A DNA stretch of 64,000 nt from Serratia marcescens (lineage in GTDB: Bacteria > Pseudomonadota > Gammaproteobacteria > Enterobacterales > Enterobacteriaceae): contig NZ_JARVZZ010000001.1 of assembly GCF_029846115.1 (NCBI RefSeq), positions 1,674,001 to 1,738,000 of the forward strand. The letters are read 5' to 3'. The position numbers and the translations under genes were made by a program. Numbering within the stretch: position 1 is the first letter of the stretch; every line of letters starts with the position of its first letter. A model generated the notes under the pieces. It was not told where the DNA came from, did not search any database, and saw only the letters and a list, made by a program, of their open reading frames with translations. Positions 53,530 through 64,000 of the stretch are shown here, piece by piece.

Positions 53530-56238
53530 ATGTTAGTGAAATTATTAACCAAAGTTTTTGGCAGCCGTAACGATCGTACTCTGCGCCGCATGCGCAAAGT
53601 GGTTGAGCAGATCAACCGCATGGAACCGGACATGGAAAAACTGTCCGATGACGAGCTGAAAGCGAAAACCAACGAGTTCCGCGCGCGCCTGGAGAAAGGC
53701 GAGTCGCTGGACAGCCTGATCCCTGAAGCCTTCGCCGTGGTGCGTGAGGCGAGCAAGCGCGTGTTCGGCATGCGTCACTTCGACGTGCAGCTGCTGGGCG
53801 GCATGGTGCTGAACGACCGCTGCATCGCCGAGATGCGTACCGGTGAAGGTAAAACCCTGACTGCGACGCTGCCGGCCTACCTGAACGCCCTGAGCGGCCG
53901 CGGCGTGCACGTTGTGACCGTCAACGACTATCTGGCGCAGCGTGACGCCGAAAACAACCGTCCGCTGTTCGAGTTCCTCGGCCTGAGCATCGGCATCAAC
54001 CTGCCGGGCATGCCGGCGCCGGCCAAGCGTGAAGCTTACGCCGCCGACATCACCTACGGCACCAACAACGAATACGGCTTCGACTACCTGCGCGACAATA
54101 TGGCGTTCAGCCCGGAAGAGCGCGTGCAGCGCAAACTGCACTATGCGCTGGTGGATGAGGTGGACTCCATCCTGATCGATGAAGCGCGTACGCCGCTGAT
54201 CATCTCCGGCCCGGCCGAAGACAGCTCCGAGATGTACATCAAGGTCAACAAGCTGATCCCTAAACTGATCCGCCAGGAAAAAGAAGACTCCGACACCTTC
54301 AAGGGAGAAGGGCACTTCTCGGTGGATGAGAAGGCGCGCCAGGTCCACCTGACCGAACGCGGCCTGATCCTGATTGAAGAGATGCTGGTGGAAGCCGGCA
54401 TCATGGATGAGGGAGAGTCGCTGTACTCACCGACCAACATCATGCTGATGCACCACGTTACCGCCGCGCTGCGCGCCCACGTGCTGTTCACCCGCGACGT
54501 TGACTACATCGTGAAAGACGGCGAAGTCATCATCGTCGACGAACACACCGGCCGTACTATGCAGGGCCGCCGCTGGTCCGATGGCCTGCACCAGGCGGTG
54601 GAAGCCAAAGAAGGCGTGGAGATCCAGAACGAGAACCAGACGCTGGCTTCGATCACCTTTCAGAACTACTTCCGTCTGTACGAGAAGTTGGCTGGGATGA
54701 CCGGTACCGCCGATACCGAAGCCTTCGAATTCAGCTCGATCTACAAGCTGGACACCATCGTGGTGCCAACCAACCGTCCGATGATCCGTAAAGACATGCC
54801 GGATCTTGTGTACATGACCGAGAAAGAGAAAATCGGCGCCATCATCGAAGACATCCGCGAGCGTACCGCCAAAGGCCAGCCGGTGCTGGTGGGTACCATC
54901 TCAATCGAGAAATCCGAAGTGGTTTCCCATGAGCTGACCAAAGCGGGCATCGAGCACAAGGTGCTGAACGCCAAATTCCACGCTATGGAAGCGGACATCG
55001 TCGCCCAGGCCGGCCAGAGCGGTGCGGTGACCATCGCCACCAACATGGCGGGCCGTGGTACCGATATCGTGCTGGGCGGCAGCTGGCAGGCCGAAGTGGC
55101 GCTGTTGGAAGAGCCAACCGAAGAGCAGATCGAAGCCATCAAAGCGGCCTGGAAAGTGCGCCACGACGCGGTGTTGGCGGCGGGCGGCCTGCATATCATC
55201 GGTACCGAGCGCCATGAATCGCGCCGTATCGATAACCAGCTGCGCGGCCGTTCCGGTCGTCAGGGCGATGCCGGTTCATCCCGCTTCTACCTGTCAATGG
55301 AAGATGCCCTGATGCGTATCTTCGCCTCGGATCGCGTATCCGGCATGATGCGTAAACTGGGTATGAAAGAAGGCGAAGCGATTGAGCACCCGTGGGTGAC
55401 CAAGGCGATCGCCAACGCCCAGCGCAAGGTAGAGAGCCGCAACTTCGACATCCGTAAGCAGCTGCTGGAATACGACGATGTCGCCAACGATCAGCGCCGC
55501 GCCATCTACAGCCAGCGTAACGAATTGCTGGACGTGTCCGACGTGAGCGAAACCATCGCCAGCATCCGCGAGGACGTGTTCAAGAGCACCATCGACAACT
55601 ACATCACGCCGCAGTCGCTGGAAGAAGAGTGGGACATTCAGGGGTTGGAAGAACGCCTGAAGAACGACTTCGATCTGGAAATGCCGATCGCACAATGGCT
55701 GGATAAAGAGCCGGAGCTGCACGAAGAGACGCTGCGCGAACGTATTCTGGAGAACGCCAAAGAGCAGTACCAGCGTAAGGAAGACGTGGTCGGCAGCGAA
55801 ATGATGCGCAACTTCGAGAAGGGCGTGATGCTGCAGACGCTGGATTCCCTGTGGAAAGAGCACCTGGCGGCGATGGACTACCTGCGTCAGGGTATCCACC
55901 TGCGCGGTTATGCGCAGAAGGATCCGAAGCAGGAGTACAAGCGCGAATCCTTCAACATGTTCGCCACCATGCTGGAATCGCTGAAATATGAAGTGATCAG
56001 CGTGCTGAGCAAGGTTCAGGTGCGGATGCCGGAAGAGGTGGAAGCGCTGGAACAGCAGCGCCGTGAAGAAGCCGAGCGCCTGGCGCAGCACCAACAGCTG
56101 AGCCACCACGACGAGAACGCGCTGGTGACCGAAGATCCGAACGCACCGGCGACCGCCGAGCGTAAAGTGGGCCGCAACGATCCGTGCCCATGCGGCTCCG
56201 GCAAGAAATACAAGCAGTGCCACGGCCGCCTGCAGTAA
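53530..56238 (+). CDS. secA: SecA, preprotein translocase ATPase
   Basis: Motor of the Sec pathway. The ATG at 53530 gives [21 protein letters not shown] and 902 residues (E. coli 901). Walker A MRTGEGKT lies near residue 102, the DEVD-type Walker [15 protein letters not shown] near 207, second-domain motif [10 protein letters not shown] near 510, and a C-terminal zinc motif [14 protein letters not shown]. It follows secM by 82 bp, whose sequence can fold over the ribosome site as in E. coli (inferred). Confidence 0.98.
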   Translation: MLVKLLTKVFGSRNDRTLRRMRKVVEQINRMEPDMEKLSDDELKAKTNEFRARLEKGESLDSLIPEAFAVVREASKRVFGMRHFDVQLLGGMVLNDRCIAEMRTGEGKTLTATLPAYLNALSGRGVHVVTVNDYLAQRDAENNRPLFEFLGLSIGINLPGMPAPAKREAYAADITYGTNNEYGFDYLRDNMAFSPEERVQRKLHYALVDEVDSILIDEARTPLIISGPAEDSSEMYIKVNKLIPKLIRQEKEDSDTFKGEGHFSVDEKARQVHLTERGLILIEEMLVEAGIMDEGESLYSPTNIMLMHHVTAALRAHVLFTRDVDYIVKDGEVIIVDEHTGRTMQGRRWSDGLHQAVEAKEGVEIQNENQTLASITFQNYFRLYEKLAGMTGTADTEAFEFSSIYKLDTIVVPTNRPMIRKDMPDLVYMTEKEKIGAIIEDIRERTAKGQPVLVGTISIEKSEVVSHELTKAGIEHKVLNAKFHAMEADIVAQAGQSGAVTIATNMAGRGTDIVLGGSWQAEVALLEEPTEEQIEAIKAAWKVRHDAVLAAGGLHIIGTERHESRRIDNQLRGRSGRQGDAGSSRFYLSMEDALMRIFASDRVSGMMRKLGMKEGEAIEHPWVTKAIANAQRKVESRNFDIRKQLLEYDDVANDQRRAIYSQRNELLDVSDVSETIASIREDVFKSTIDNYITPQSLEEEWDIQGLEERLKNDFDLEMPIAQWLDKEPELHEETLRERILENAKEQYQRKEDVVGSEMMRNFEKGVMLQTLDSLWKEHLAAMDYLRQGIHLRGYAQKDPKQEYKRESFNMFATMLESLKYEVISVLSKVQVRMPEEVEALEQQRREEAERLAQHQQLSHHDENALVTEDPNAPATAERKVGRNDPCPCGSGKKYKQCHGRLQ

Positions 56239-56265
56239 TGGCGGCTGCGGTTAACCGATAACACC

Positions 56266-56297
56266 CAGGGGTTCAGCTTGCTGAGCCCCTGTTTTTT
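56266..56297 (+). terminator. Terminator after secA
   Basis: CAGGGGTTCAG-CTTG-CTGAGCCCCTG, an 11-base stem with one G:U/mismatch position, followed by six T. It separates secA from mutT, whose promoter is not obvious, so some readthrough is likely. Confidence 0.88.
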
Positions 56298-56318
56298 GAC
56301 ACCCATCAGGAGGGTGAG

Positions 56319-56723
56319 ATGAAACATTTGAATATCGCCGTGGGCATCATCCGTAATGCGCAACGGGAGATCTTTATTACCCGCCGCGCCGCCGACGCGC
56401 ACATGGCCGGATTCTGGGAGTTTCCCGGCGGCAAGATCGAACAGGGTGAAACGCCGGAACAGGCGCTGAGCCGCGAGCTGCGGGAAGAGACCGGTATCGA
56501 AGCCGAACGCGCCGAACTGCTGGAGGTGGTGGAGCACCGCTTCAGCGACCGTATCGTGACGCTGAATTTTTATCTGGTGGAAGCCTGGGTGGGCGAGCCG
56601 TTCGGCCGCGAGGGGCAACCGATGCGCTGGGTAAAACAGGCAGATCTGCGTGAAGACGAGTTCCCGGAAGCCAACGTCGGCATTATTCAACTGCTGGTAG
56701 CGCAGGCTAACGCCGCGCAATAA
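56319..56723 (+). CDS. mutT: MutT, 8-oxo-dGTP diphosphatase
   Basis: Nudix hydrolase removing 8-oxo-dGTP from the nucleotide pool. The 134-residue protein has the Nudix box GGKIEQGETPEQALSRELREETGI at about residues 36-59, with the REEXG core intact. AGGAGGG precedes the ATG. Located after secA as in E. coli. Confidence 0.95.
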   Translation: MKHLNIAVGIIRNAQREIFITRRAADAHMAGFWEFPGGKIEQGETPEQALSRELREETGIEAERAELLEVVEHRFSDRIVTLNFYLVEAWVGEPFGREGQPMRWVKQADLREDEFPEANVGIIQLLVAQANAAQ

Positions 56724-56726
56724 CAA

Positions 56727-56754
56727 GATTGGCCTGGCGGGCACCAGGCCAATC
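56727..56754. terminator. Bidirectional hairpin between mutT and yacG
   Basis: GATTGGCCTGG-CGGGCA-CCAGGCCAATC, a perfect 11-base stem, between the convergent mutT and yacG stops. U-runs are poor on both sides. Confidence 0.7.
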
Positions 56755-56762
56755 GCGGACGA

Positions 56763-56954
56763 TCAACGGTCGTCCATTTCACTCCAGTCTTCGCTTTCCG
56801 ACAGATCGCTGTTGCTTGGAATGCGCTTCTCTTCATAGGCCCACTCGCCGAGATCGATCAGCTGGCAGCGCTTGCTGCAAAACGGCCGGAACGGGCTGAC
56901 TTCGCCCCAAACCACGCCGGTGCCACAGGTTGGGCATTTCACTACGGTCGTCAT
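56763..56954 (-). CDS. yacG: YacG, zinc-finger DNA gyrase inhibitor
   Basis: Small protein that binds GyrB and inhibits gyrase. The 63 residues carry four cysteines in CPTC (residues 8-11) and FCSKRC (about 26-30), forming the zinc site, plus the conserved [10 protein letters not shown] and LIDLGEWA stretches and an acidic C-terminal tail. Downstream of zapD in the coaE-zapD-yacG set. Confidence 0.94.
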   Translation of the reverse strand: MTTVVKCPTCGTGVVWGEVSPFRPFCSKRCQLIDLGEWAYEEKRIPSNSDLSESEDWSEMDDR

Positions 56955-57005
56955 AACGGTTCCTTACGCCTTCTGTCAGTGCTGAGAAGGCTTTCTTGCA
57001 CAAGT

Positions 57006-57758
57006 TCAACAACAGGCCAGTTCGAACGTCAGGCGTTCAGGCACCACGCCATTTTCGCTATCCAGCGGCAGGAAGCGAATGGCATAGCGCGTCTTGTGGC
57101 CGGAAATCTGCGGATAAAGCTGCGGCGCCAGATGGAGGCGCAGGCGCAGCAGATCCGCCCCTTCGGCGTTGTCCTGGAAAAAGCCGTTCAGGCTGATTTG
57201 ATTGCGGAACGGCCCGGATTGGCGGATCAGATCCAATACCATGATCAGCGCCTGGTTCAGCGGATCCAGCGACTGCAGCCAGGCGGCGACGTCGGCATCG
57301 CGATCCTGCTGCGGTGCGTGCATCCACATGTGCAGGGTCGGCAGATCGAAGCTGCAGCAGCCGCCGGGAATGTTCAGCCGCTGGCGCACCAGACCGATCA
57401 GCCGATCTTCGCGCAGCGCCTGGCCGAGGCGTGGCGCCGCCATCAGCGCCGATGAGCGCGACTTCAACTGGCTGCGCAACTGGTCGATCAGCGCCATATC
57501 CACGCCCGGCACATCGGCCCAGGCCAACAGTTTCTGCTGCTGGCGCTCGAGCTCTTTGAGCAGTTCGGTGCGCACTTCGCCGCGCTCCAGCACGTCCAGC
57601 AAGTCGGAGACGGTGCGAAAGAAGGTGAGGGCGATGGCGGTTTCACTCAGGGCGCGTTGGCCGTGCAGCTGTTGCAGCAGAAATTCGATGCGTAGCCAGG
57701 TGCGCATTTTTTCGTTCAGCGGGTGTTCAAAGAGAACGGTTGGGGAAACATCACTCAT
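57006..57758 (-). CDS. zapD: ZapD, Z-ring-associated bundling protein
   Basis: Binds the FtsZ C-terminal peptide and crosslinks filaments. The 250-residue protein (E. coli 247) starts [28 protein letters not shown], with an alpha-helical N-terminal half and a beta-rich C-terminal half ending FELACC. Five bases after coaE, and 51 bp before yacG. Confidence 0.95.
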   Translation of the reverse strand: MSDVSPTVLFEHPLNEKMRTWLRIEFLLQQLHGQRALSETAIALTFFRTVSDLLDVLERGEVRTELLKELERQQQKLLAWADVPGVDMALIDQLRSQLKSRSSALMAAPRLGQALREDRLIGLVRQRLNIPGGCCSFDLPTLHMWMHAPQQDRDADVAAWLQSLDPLNQALIMVLDLIRQSGPFRNQISLNGFFQDNAEGADLLRLRLHLAPQLYPQISGHKTRYAIRFLPLDSENGVVPERLTFELACC

Positions 57759-57763
57759 GCAGT

Positions 57764-58378
57764 TTAATCCTGTTGGGGCGCTGTTGCCGCCAGTTCAAGG
57801 TAGCGACGATGCAGTGCGGCGACCTGTGGCTCTATCCCCTGAGCGGCGCCGCTGTTGTCAATAATGTCATCCGCCACGGCGAGGCGCTGCCGGCGCGTGG
57901 CCTGGGCGGCGAGAATGCTTTGCGCTTGCTCACGGCTGACGCCGTCGCGTGCGATGGTGCGAGCCAGCTGGGTTTCGGCGTCAACGTCGATCACCAGCAC
58001 CCGATCGGCGCGATCCTGCAGACCGTTTTCCACCAGCAGCGGCACCACCCACAGCGCGTACGGGCTGGTGGCCTGCGCCAGTTGGCGCTGGGTTTCACGG
58101 TGTATCAGCGGATGCAGCAGCTGGTTCAGCCAGGTTTTGTCATCGGGATGGCTGAAGATGCGCTGACGCAGCGCAGCGCGATTCAATGCGCCGTCCGGCA
58201 GCAACATTTCATTACCAAATCGCTCGGCGATCGCGGTCAAGGCAGGGGTGCCCGGCTCGACGATCTGACGGGCGATCACGTCAGCATCAACAAGGGTTGC
58301 GCCGTGGCGCGCAAAGGCGTTCGCGACGGTCGTCTTGCCGCTGCCTATGCCCCCGGTCAACGCAACAATGTAGGCCAT
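57764..58378 (-). CDS. coaE: CoaE, dephospho-CoA kinase
   Basis: Last step of CoA synthesis: phosphorylates the 3'-OH of dephospho-CoA. The 204-residue protein has the P-loop [13 protein letters not shown] at residues 8-20 and the CoA-domain stretch [14 protein letters not shown]. First gene of coaE-zapD-yacG, with a 362-bp divergent gap to guaC. Confidence 0.96.
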   Translation of the reverse strand: MAYIVALTGGIGSGKTTVANAFARHGATLVDADVIARQIVEPGTPALTAIAERFGNEMLLPDGALNRAALRQRIFSHPDDKTWLNQLLHPLIHRETQRQLAQATSPYALWVVPLLVENGLQDRADRVLVIDVDAETQLARTIARDGVSREQAQSILAAQATRRQRLAVADDIIDNSGAAQGIEPQVAALHRRYLELAATAPQQD

Positions 58379-58740
58379 GGTGTTAGGTGCATCCGATGTT
58401 CATAAAAAAATAATAGTCGAATCATAAAGCGATCGCGCAGAAGTGCAAGTCGGCAGGCGGCGCTTGCGCATCGGCACCGATCGGACGGCGAGAAAAAGCG
58501 CAGCGGCACGGCAAAAATGAGCGGGCAATCACACTGCGATTATGCAGGTAAATTTGTCGGATTGTAGCGTAAATAAAGGCGAATTCGCAGTCTTGTTCGG
58601 CGATTATTAGCGCGTATTATAACGTCACTGGAACTGGCATTAATCTCGCCGCCGTCTTTTTGCGCCACTGGAAAGCCGTCGGGCAGAGATTCGAACATCC
58701 TCCTTGCGATCCGTCGCCATTAACCAGGAAATCATAAGTC
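58379..58740. promoter_or_regulatory. Divergent region between coaE and guaC
   Basis: No gene is supported in these 362 bases. A possible guaC -10, TATTAT (58615-58620), lies about 120 bp before the guaC start, implying a long leader; the -35 is poor. The run GATTCGAACATCCTCCTT near 58700 recalls the 3' side of a tRNA T-arm but I find no full tRNA around it. An AGGAA ribosome site lies just before the guaC ATG. Confidence 0.45.
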
Positions 58741-59784
58741 ATGCGTATTGAAGAAGATTTGAAGTTGGGCTTTAAAGACGTGTTGATCCGCCCTAAGCGC
58801 TCCACGCTGAAAAGCCGTTCCGAGGTTGAACTGGAACGTCAGTTTACCTTCAAGCATTCAGGTTGCAGCTGGTCCGGCGTGCCTATTATCGCCGCCAACA
58901 TGGACACGGTGGGCACCTTCCGCATGGCTGAGGCCCTGGCTTCTTTCGACGTTCTCACCGCGGTACACAAACATTACAGCGTCGAGCAATGGGCTGACTT
59001 CGTGCAGCGTATGCCGGAATCGGTGCTGCGCCACGTGATGGTGTCCACCGGCACCTCCGAAGCCGACTTCGCCAAAATGCAACAGATCCTGGCTCTATCT
59101 CCGGCGCTGAAATTCATCTGCATCGACGTGGCCAACGGCTACTCTGAACATTTCGTCGCTTTCCTGCAGAAAGCGCGCGAAGCCTGCCCGAATCACGTGA
59201 TCTGCGCCGGTAACGTGGTGACCGGCGAGATGGTGGAAGAGCTGATCCTCTCCGGCGCCGACATCGTTAAGGTCGGCATCGGCCCGGGTTCAGTCTGTAC
59301 CACTCGAGTGAAAACCGGCGTGGGCTACCCGCAGCTGTCGGCGGTGATCGAATGCGCCGATGCGGCCCACGGGCTGGGCGGTCAAATCGTCAGCGACGGC
59401 GGCTGCTCGGTGCCAGGCGACGTCGCCAAAGCCTTCGGCGGCGGTGCTGACTTCGTGATGCTGGGCGGTATGCTGGCCGGCCACGACGAGTGCGAAGGCA
59501 CCGTCGTGGAAGAGAACGGCGAGAAGTTCATGCTGTTCTACGGCATGAGCTCCGAGTCGGCGATGAAGCGCCACGTCGGCGGCGTGGCGGAGTATCGCGC
59601 GGCCGAAGGCAAAACCGTCAAGCTGCCGCTGCGTGGCGAGGTGGAGTTCACCGTGCGCGATATCCTCGGCGGCCTGCGTTCCGCTTGTACCTACGTCGGT
59701 GCCGAGCGCCTGAAAGAGCTGACCAAGCGCACCACCTTTATCCGCGTGGCGGAGCAGGAAAACCGCGTCTTCGGCAGCAAATAA
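58741..59784 (+). CDS. guaC: GuaC, GMP reductase
   Basis: NADPH-dependent deamination of GMP to IMP in purine salvage. The 347-residue length equals E. coli GuaC. The catalytic cysteine is Cys186 in GPGSVCTTR, and the phosphate-binding [23 protein letters not shown] follows. No CBS domains, which distinguishes it from IMP dehydrogenase. Divergent from coaE, convergent with hofC. Confidence 0.96.
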   Translation: MRIEEDLKLGFKDVLIRPKRSTLKSRSEVELERQFTFKHSGCSWSGVPIIAANMDTVGTFRMAEALASFDVLTAVHKHYSVEQWADFVQRMPESVLRHVMVSTGTSEADFAKMQQILALSPALKFICIDVANGYSEHFVAFLQKAREACPNHVICAGNVVTGEMVEELILSGADIVKVGIGPGSVCTTRVKTGVGYPQLSAVIECADAAHGLGGQIVSDGGCSVPGDVAKAFGGGADFVMLGGMLAGHDECEGTVVEENGEKFMLFYGMSSESAMKRHVGGVAEYRAAEGKTVKLPLRGEVEFTVRDILGGLRSACTYVGAERLKELTKRTTFIRVAEQENRVFGSK

Positions 59785-59799
59785 GCCACACCTTGCATT

Positions 59800-59836
59800 C
59801 GGGCGCAGCGCACAGCGGCGCCCGTTATCCTTTTCT
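59800..59836 (+). terminator. Terminator after guaC
   Basis: CGGGCGC (59800-59806) and GCGCCCG (59818-59824) pair around an 11-base loop, followed by TTATCCTTTTCTTT. It abuts the hofC stop codon (59837) on the other strand. Confidence 0.7.
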
Positions 59837-61036
59837 TTATCCCAGCACGCTGCCCAGTTGAAAAATAGGCAGGTACATGGCGATCACCAAAGCACCGACA
59901 ATCCCGCCCACCACCAGCATCAGCAGCGGCTCCAGCGTTTGCGCCAGCGTATCGGCCAACTCGTGCGTCTGCCGTTCGTACCACTGCGCCAATTTATCCA
60001 GCAAGGCGTCCAGCGAACCGGATTCTTCGCCCACCCGCACCAGCTGCCGACACAGCGGCGGAAACAGCGGTTGCAGGCCAAGGACATGATGAAACGCCTC
60101 ACCTTCGGCGATCTGCCGCTGCACCTGCTCCAGCGCCTGTCGGTACAGCAGATGGTCAGCCGCCAGCGCCGCCGCGTTCAAACCTTCCACCAGCGTCAGC
60201 CCCGCGCGTTGGGTCATGGTCAGAATACGAAACGTTTGGCTCAACGCGCCGCCGCTCACCAGCCGGGCGATCAGCGGCAGGCGCAGCAAGGCAGCCTGTT
60301 CACGTTGGCGCCACGGAGGGCGCGGATGCAGCCAGCGGCAGTAGCCGAACAGCAATGCGCCGAGCAGCAGCGCCAAATAGGGGCCAACGGCGATCAGCAG
60401 CGCGGATAACCTCAATAACCCTTGGGTAAACCAGGGCAGCGGCGCATCGAACGATTGATAAACCTTGGCGAACTCCGGCAGCACCATCACCAGCATCAGC
60501 ACGCTGACCAGCAGCGCCACCGCACAGATGAAGAGGGGATAGCGCAGCGCTTTGGTCACTTTGCGGCGCAACATCAGCTGGGCTTCCTGCTGCTGTGCCA
60601 GCTGCAGGCAGCAGCGATCGAGGTTACCGGTCAGTTCGCCGATGGCGATCAGCTGGCGATAAATAGGCGGAAAAATGCCTGGTTGCGCGGCAAGGGTTTC
60701 GGAGAGTGGCAGCCCTTCGCGCACCTGTTCTGCCAACTGGCGTAACAGGCAACGCCAGGCTGGCGAAGGGTGCTCTGCCGCCAGAAGCTGCAGCGTATTG
60801 ACCAGCGGCAGCCCGGCCTGCAACAGGGTAGCGAGTTGGCGGGTGAAGTGGATTAAGGGTTCTCCGCGCCACTGGCCAGGCGTGACGCGCTTGCCGTGCC
60901 CGATCCGCCACGGTTGCATGCCTTGTTCGATCAGTAATCGGCTCACCTGTCGTTTTTCATCGCTCATCAGTTCGCCGCGGCGCAAGGCGCCCTGAGCGTC
61001 GAAAGCCTGCCACAGAAACAGCCGGCGCGCTTTCAT
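59837..61036 (-). CDS. hofC: HofC, type IV pilus inner-membrane platform protein (PilC/GspF)
   Basis: Polytopic platform protein that couples the assembly ATPase to pilin insertion. The 399-residue protein has two GspF domains, each with the pattern FTRQLATLLQAGLPLVNTL and related FRILTMTQRAGLTLVEGL, and three hydrophobic segments (near 165, 215 and 370). Its start overlaps the hofB stop (ATGA). Orthologue of E. coli HofC in the same ppdD-hofB-hofC operon. Confidence 0.93.
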   Translation of the reverse strand: MKARRLFLWQAFDAQGALRRGELMSDEKRQVSRLLIEQGMQPWRIGHGKRVTPGQWRGEPLIHFTRQLATLLQAGLPLVNTLQLLAAEHPSPAWRCLLRQLAEQVREGLPLSETLAAQPGIFPPIYRQLIAIGELTGNLDRCCLQLAQQQEAQLMLRRKVTKALRYPLFICAVALLVSVLMLVMVLPEFAKVYQSFDAPLPWFTQGLLRLSALLIAVGPYLALLLGALLFGYCRWLHPRPPWRQREQAALLRLPLIARLVSGGALSQTFRILTMTQRAGLTLVEGLNAAALAADHLLYRQALEQVQRQIAEGEAFHHVLGLQPLFPPLCRQLVRVGEESGSLDALLDKLAQWYERQTHELADTLAQTLEPLLMLVVGGIVGALVIAMYLPIFQLGSVLG

Positions 61037-62475
61037 GGTGCGGTTACGCCGAGCTGGACGACGTCGATCACACGGTACAGTTCTTCCAGCGAGGTCGTGC
61101 CTTCGGCGGCCAGCGCCAGCCCGGCCTGCAGCAGCGAAAGCTGCCCCTGCTCGCGGGCGACATCTGCCAGCAGGCTGGGCGCGGCGCTCGCCAGCAACGC
61201 CGCCTGTATTTCCGGCGTAATGGCCAACAGCTCATACACGCCGATGCGACCATAGTAGCCGCCGAAGCAATGCTCGCAGCCGTCGGCGCGCCAGGCGGTC
61301 AGCGGATCTGGCCAGACCGCTGCGGGAAAATGCGTGGGCAGGCTGTGCGGGTAGCGGCAGTGGCGACACAGCCTGCGCACCAGCCGCTGCGCAACGACCA
61401 GCTTCAGACAGCCGGCGAGCAGGTAGCCGGGGATGCCCATGTGCATCAGGCGCGTCAGGGTTTCGCCGGTGGAGTTGGTATGCAGCGTCGACAGCACCAG
61501 GTGGCCAGTTTGCGCGGCCTTGACCGCGATCTCGGCGGTTTCCGCATCGCGGATCTCGCCGATCATGATGACATCCGGATCCTGGCGCAGCAGGGCGCGC
61601 AGCACCCGGGCGAAACTCAGCTCGGTTTTGGCATTGATCTGGGTTTGATTGACGCCGAACAGCGGTATCTCGATCGGATCCTCGACGCTGCACAGGTTGC
61701 TTTGTGCATCGTTCAACTGGCGCAGACCGCTGTACAGCGTTACCGTCTTGCCGCTGCCGGTCGGGCCGGTCACCAGGATCAAACCTTGCGGGCAGGCCAG
61801 CGCCGCCGCGTAGCGCGCCAGATCTGCCCGGCTCATGCCCAGTTGATCCAGCGGCAGCTCCTGCTGCTCACCCTGCTGAACGCGCAGCACTACCTTTTCG
61901 CCGTGCAGCGTCGGCAGGGTGGCGATACGCATGGCATAGCGCGCGCTATCCAGCGTCAGGCTGAGTTGCCCGTCCTGAGGCTGACGGCGCTCGGCGATAT
62001 CCAACTGGCCGAGGATCTTCAGCCGGGCGATGAGGCGCGCGGCCAGCTGTGGCGGCGGTGAGGCGAGGGTTTGCAGCACGCCGTCGATGCGCAGACGAAT
62101 GCGAAAATGCTGCCGAAAGGGCTCGAAGTGGATATCCGAGGCGCGGCGCTGAATGGCCAGGCGCAGCGTCTGGTTGATGAACTGCACCACCGGCGCATCG
62201 CCGTCGTCGAGGTAGGCGATGTCGGCGGTGTCTTCTTCGGCTGCCAGCGGCGCCGGCAGCGATTCGTGGCGTTGGTTCAGCGCCTGCTCAAGCCTGGCCG
62301 CCGGCCAGTGTTCCAGATGGATGCGCTTGCCGGTGGCGAAACGCAGCGCCGCCAGCAGCCCCTGCGGCGCTTCTTCGTTGAGCGCGACCGTCAGGGTGGT
62401 CGGATCTTCGTTCAGCGCCAGCGCCTGATAGCGCCGGCACAGGGCATGAACCTCTTCGCTGATTTGCGCGTTCAT
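61033..62475 (-). CDS. hofB: HofB, type IV pilus assembly ATPase (PilB/GspE)
   Basis: Hexameric ATPase for pilus extension. The ATG at 62475 gives MNAQISEEVHALCRRYQ and 480 residues, with GGAG at the end of ppdD as its ribosome site. Walker A VTGPTGSGKTVT lies near residue 240, the Asp box follows, Walker B MIGEIRDAETAEIA near 305, and a zinc-binding tetracysteine (CRHCRYP ... CEHC) is present near 385-415. It starts five bases after ppdD. Confidence 0.93.
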   Translation of the reverse strand: MNAQISEEVHALCRRYQALALNEDPTTLTVALNEEAPQGLLAALRFATGKRIHLEHWPAARLEQALNQRHESLPAPLAAEEDTADIAYLDDGDAPVVQFINQTLRLAIQRRASDIHFEPFRQHFRIRLRIDGVLQTLASPPPQLAARLIARLKILGQLDIAERRQPQDGQLSLTLDSARYAMRIATLPTLHGEKVVLRVQQGEQQELPLDQLGMSRADLARYAAALACPQGLILVTGPTGSGKTVTLYSGLRQLNDAQSNLCSVEDPIEIPLFGVNQTQINAKTELSFARVLRALLRQDPDVIMIGEIRDAETAEIAVKAAQTGHLVLSTLHTNSTGETLTRLMHMGIPGYLLAGCLKLVVAQRLVRRLCRHCRYPHSLPTHFPAAVWPDPLTAWRADGCEHCFGGYYGRIGVYELLAITPEIQAALLASAAPSLLADVAREQGQLSLLQAGLALAAEGTTSLEELYRVIDVVQLGVTAP

Positions 62476-62480
62476 CGCCG

Positions 62481-62918
62481 TTACTCCGCCGCATTGTCGA
62501 AGCGGAAGACTTCCTGACACACTTCAACCAGCGTTGCGTTTTCGCTGCTGCACAGCCGGCTCCAGCGGGTCAGCCCCTCGGCGTTCGATTTGGGGGTTAG
62601 TGCCACCGCCAGCCCCTGCAGCGTTTGGGTGCCGGTCAGCGTGATCACGCCTTTGACGACTTTCACCCCGCTGACGTAACGCGACGTGCCGCCGGTGGGA
62701 ATGCCTTTGCTGCCGGCCTCACAGCCGGTGGGTGCGCCCTCGTCCAGCACGCACAGCTCGACCGCCAGTTTATACGGCGCCATGGTTTGCAGCATGTCGG
62801 TCATCGCCGCTTTCTGGATGTAGCGTTGGTAGGCGGGAATGCCGATAGCGCTGAGGATGGCGATGATGGCGATCACCACCATCAGTTCTATCAGGGTAAA
62901 GCCGCGTTGCGTTTCCAT
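62481..62918 (-). CDS. ppdD: PpdD, type IV major prepilin
   Basis: Structural pilin subunit. The 145-residue prepilin has a short leader METQRG, then the N-methylated Phe and FTLIELMVVIAIIAILSAIGIPAY hydrophobic spine, with Glu5 of the mature pilin present. Four cysteines (two pairs) lie in the globular domain. Heads the ppdD-hofB-hofC operon; prepilin peptidase and secretin genes are not in this window. Confidence 0.95.
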   Translation of the reverse strand: METQRGFTLIELMVVIAIIAILSAIGIPAYQRYIQKAAMTDMLQTMAPYKLAVELCVLDEGAPTGCEAGSKGIPTGGTSRYVSGVKVVKGVITLTGTQTLQGLAVALTPKSNAEGLTRWSRLCSSENATLVEVCQEVFRFDNAAE

Positions 62919-63076
62919 GCGTTGTTTCCTCCATTGGGTGTGGAAGACAACGGTAGCGGCTTGCTCGGGGGCACGGCGAGGGGCTTTTGCGCGTTTCTCG
63001 GCGCGCTTCCATCAGTAATGATGTCGTTTGCAGCGGTGAAAAAAACGATGCGAGGGGGTTCGCAATTTTTCGGTGA

Positions 63077-63100
63077 CGCCCCCGACAGCGGCCGGGGGCG
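63077..63100 (-). terminator. Terminator after nadC
   Basis: On the minus strand CGCCCCCG and CGGGGGCG pair around eight bases, followed by TCACCGAAAAATTG; no true U-run, so it may act weakly or as a stability hairpin. It lies between nadC and the ppdD promoter region. Confidence 0.55.
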
Positions 63101-63106
63101 AGGGGA

Positions 63107-64000
<894 letters not shown>

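Noticed and set aside
58690..58715. Sequence GAGATTCGAACATCC resembling a tRNA T-arm
   Set aside because: No acceptor, D or anticodon arms could be assembled around it on either strand.

Overview
This is a GC-rich enterobacterial chromosome segment, most likely from Serratia (S. marcescens-like). The genus is inferred from protein sequence, gene order and the presence of ERIC repeats, not from a marker gene. Gene order follows E. coli K-12 map minutes 1-2.5: lptD-djlA-rluA-rapA-polB, yabI-thiQPB-sgrR/sgrS-setA, leuDCBA-leuO, ilvIH-cra, the mraZ-to-lpxC division and cell-wall cluster, secM-secA-mutT, yacG-zapD-coaE, guaC, hofCB-ppdD and nadC. I saw no rRNA, tRNA, CRISPR array, prophage or transposase.

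Departures from the E. coli layout: (1) the ara genes are absent between polB and yabI; (2) ilvBN with its valine-rich ivbL attenuator lies between yabI and thiQ; (3) a DASS-family anion transporter followed by an ERIC element lies between setA and leuD; (4) an acyl-CoA synthetase-like gene separates leuO from ilvIH; (5) alaE and about 0.9 kb of mostly AT-rich DNA separate cra from mraZ; (6) a DUF721/DciA-like gene lies between lpxC and secM, divergent from secM by 26 bp.

1-9.7 kb: outer-membrane LPS export (lptD, cut by the window edge), DnaJ-like co-chaperone, rRNA/tRNA pseudouridine synthase, RNA polymerase recycling factor, SOS DNA polymerase II with a LexA-like box, and a DedA membrane protein. 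9.7-33.6 kb: branched-chain amino acid block (ilvBN, leuABCD, leuO, ilvIH) interleaved with thiamine transport (TPP riboswitch), the SgrR/SgrS/SgrT-SetA sugar-phosphate stress module, Cra and the alanine exporter. Two of the biosynthetic operons carry leader-peptide attenuators that read directly from the sequence (Val codons in ivbL, Leu codons in leuL).

34.3-52.3 kb: the division and cell-wall cluster, tightly packed, all on the + strand, with a promoter and MraZ operator repeats in front and lpxC at the end. It supplies lipid II synthesis (MurC-G, MraY, DdlB), septal peptidoglycan synthesis (FtsI, FtsW), the divisome (FtsL, Q, A, Z) and lipid A commitment (LpxC). 52.4-64 kb: secretion (secM sensor, secA), nucleotide hygiene (mutT), gyrase inhibition, Z-ring bundling, CoA and purine salvage, a type IV pilus operon and NAD synthesis.

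I found no undescribed multi-gene system. The items most worth a second look are the DUF721/secM divergent pair, the altered SecM arrest motif, the unexplained DNA before mraZ, the codon-use patch in ftsI, and the inserted transporter and acyl-CoA synthetase genes.
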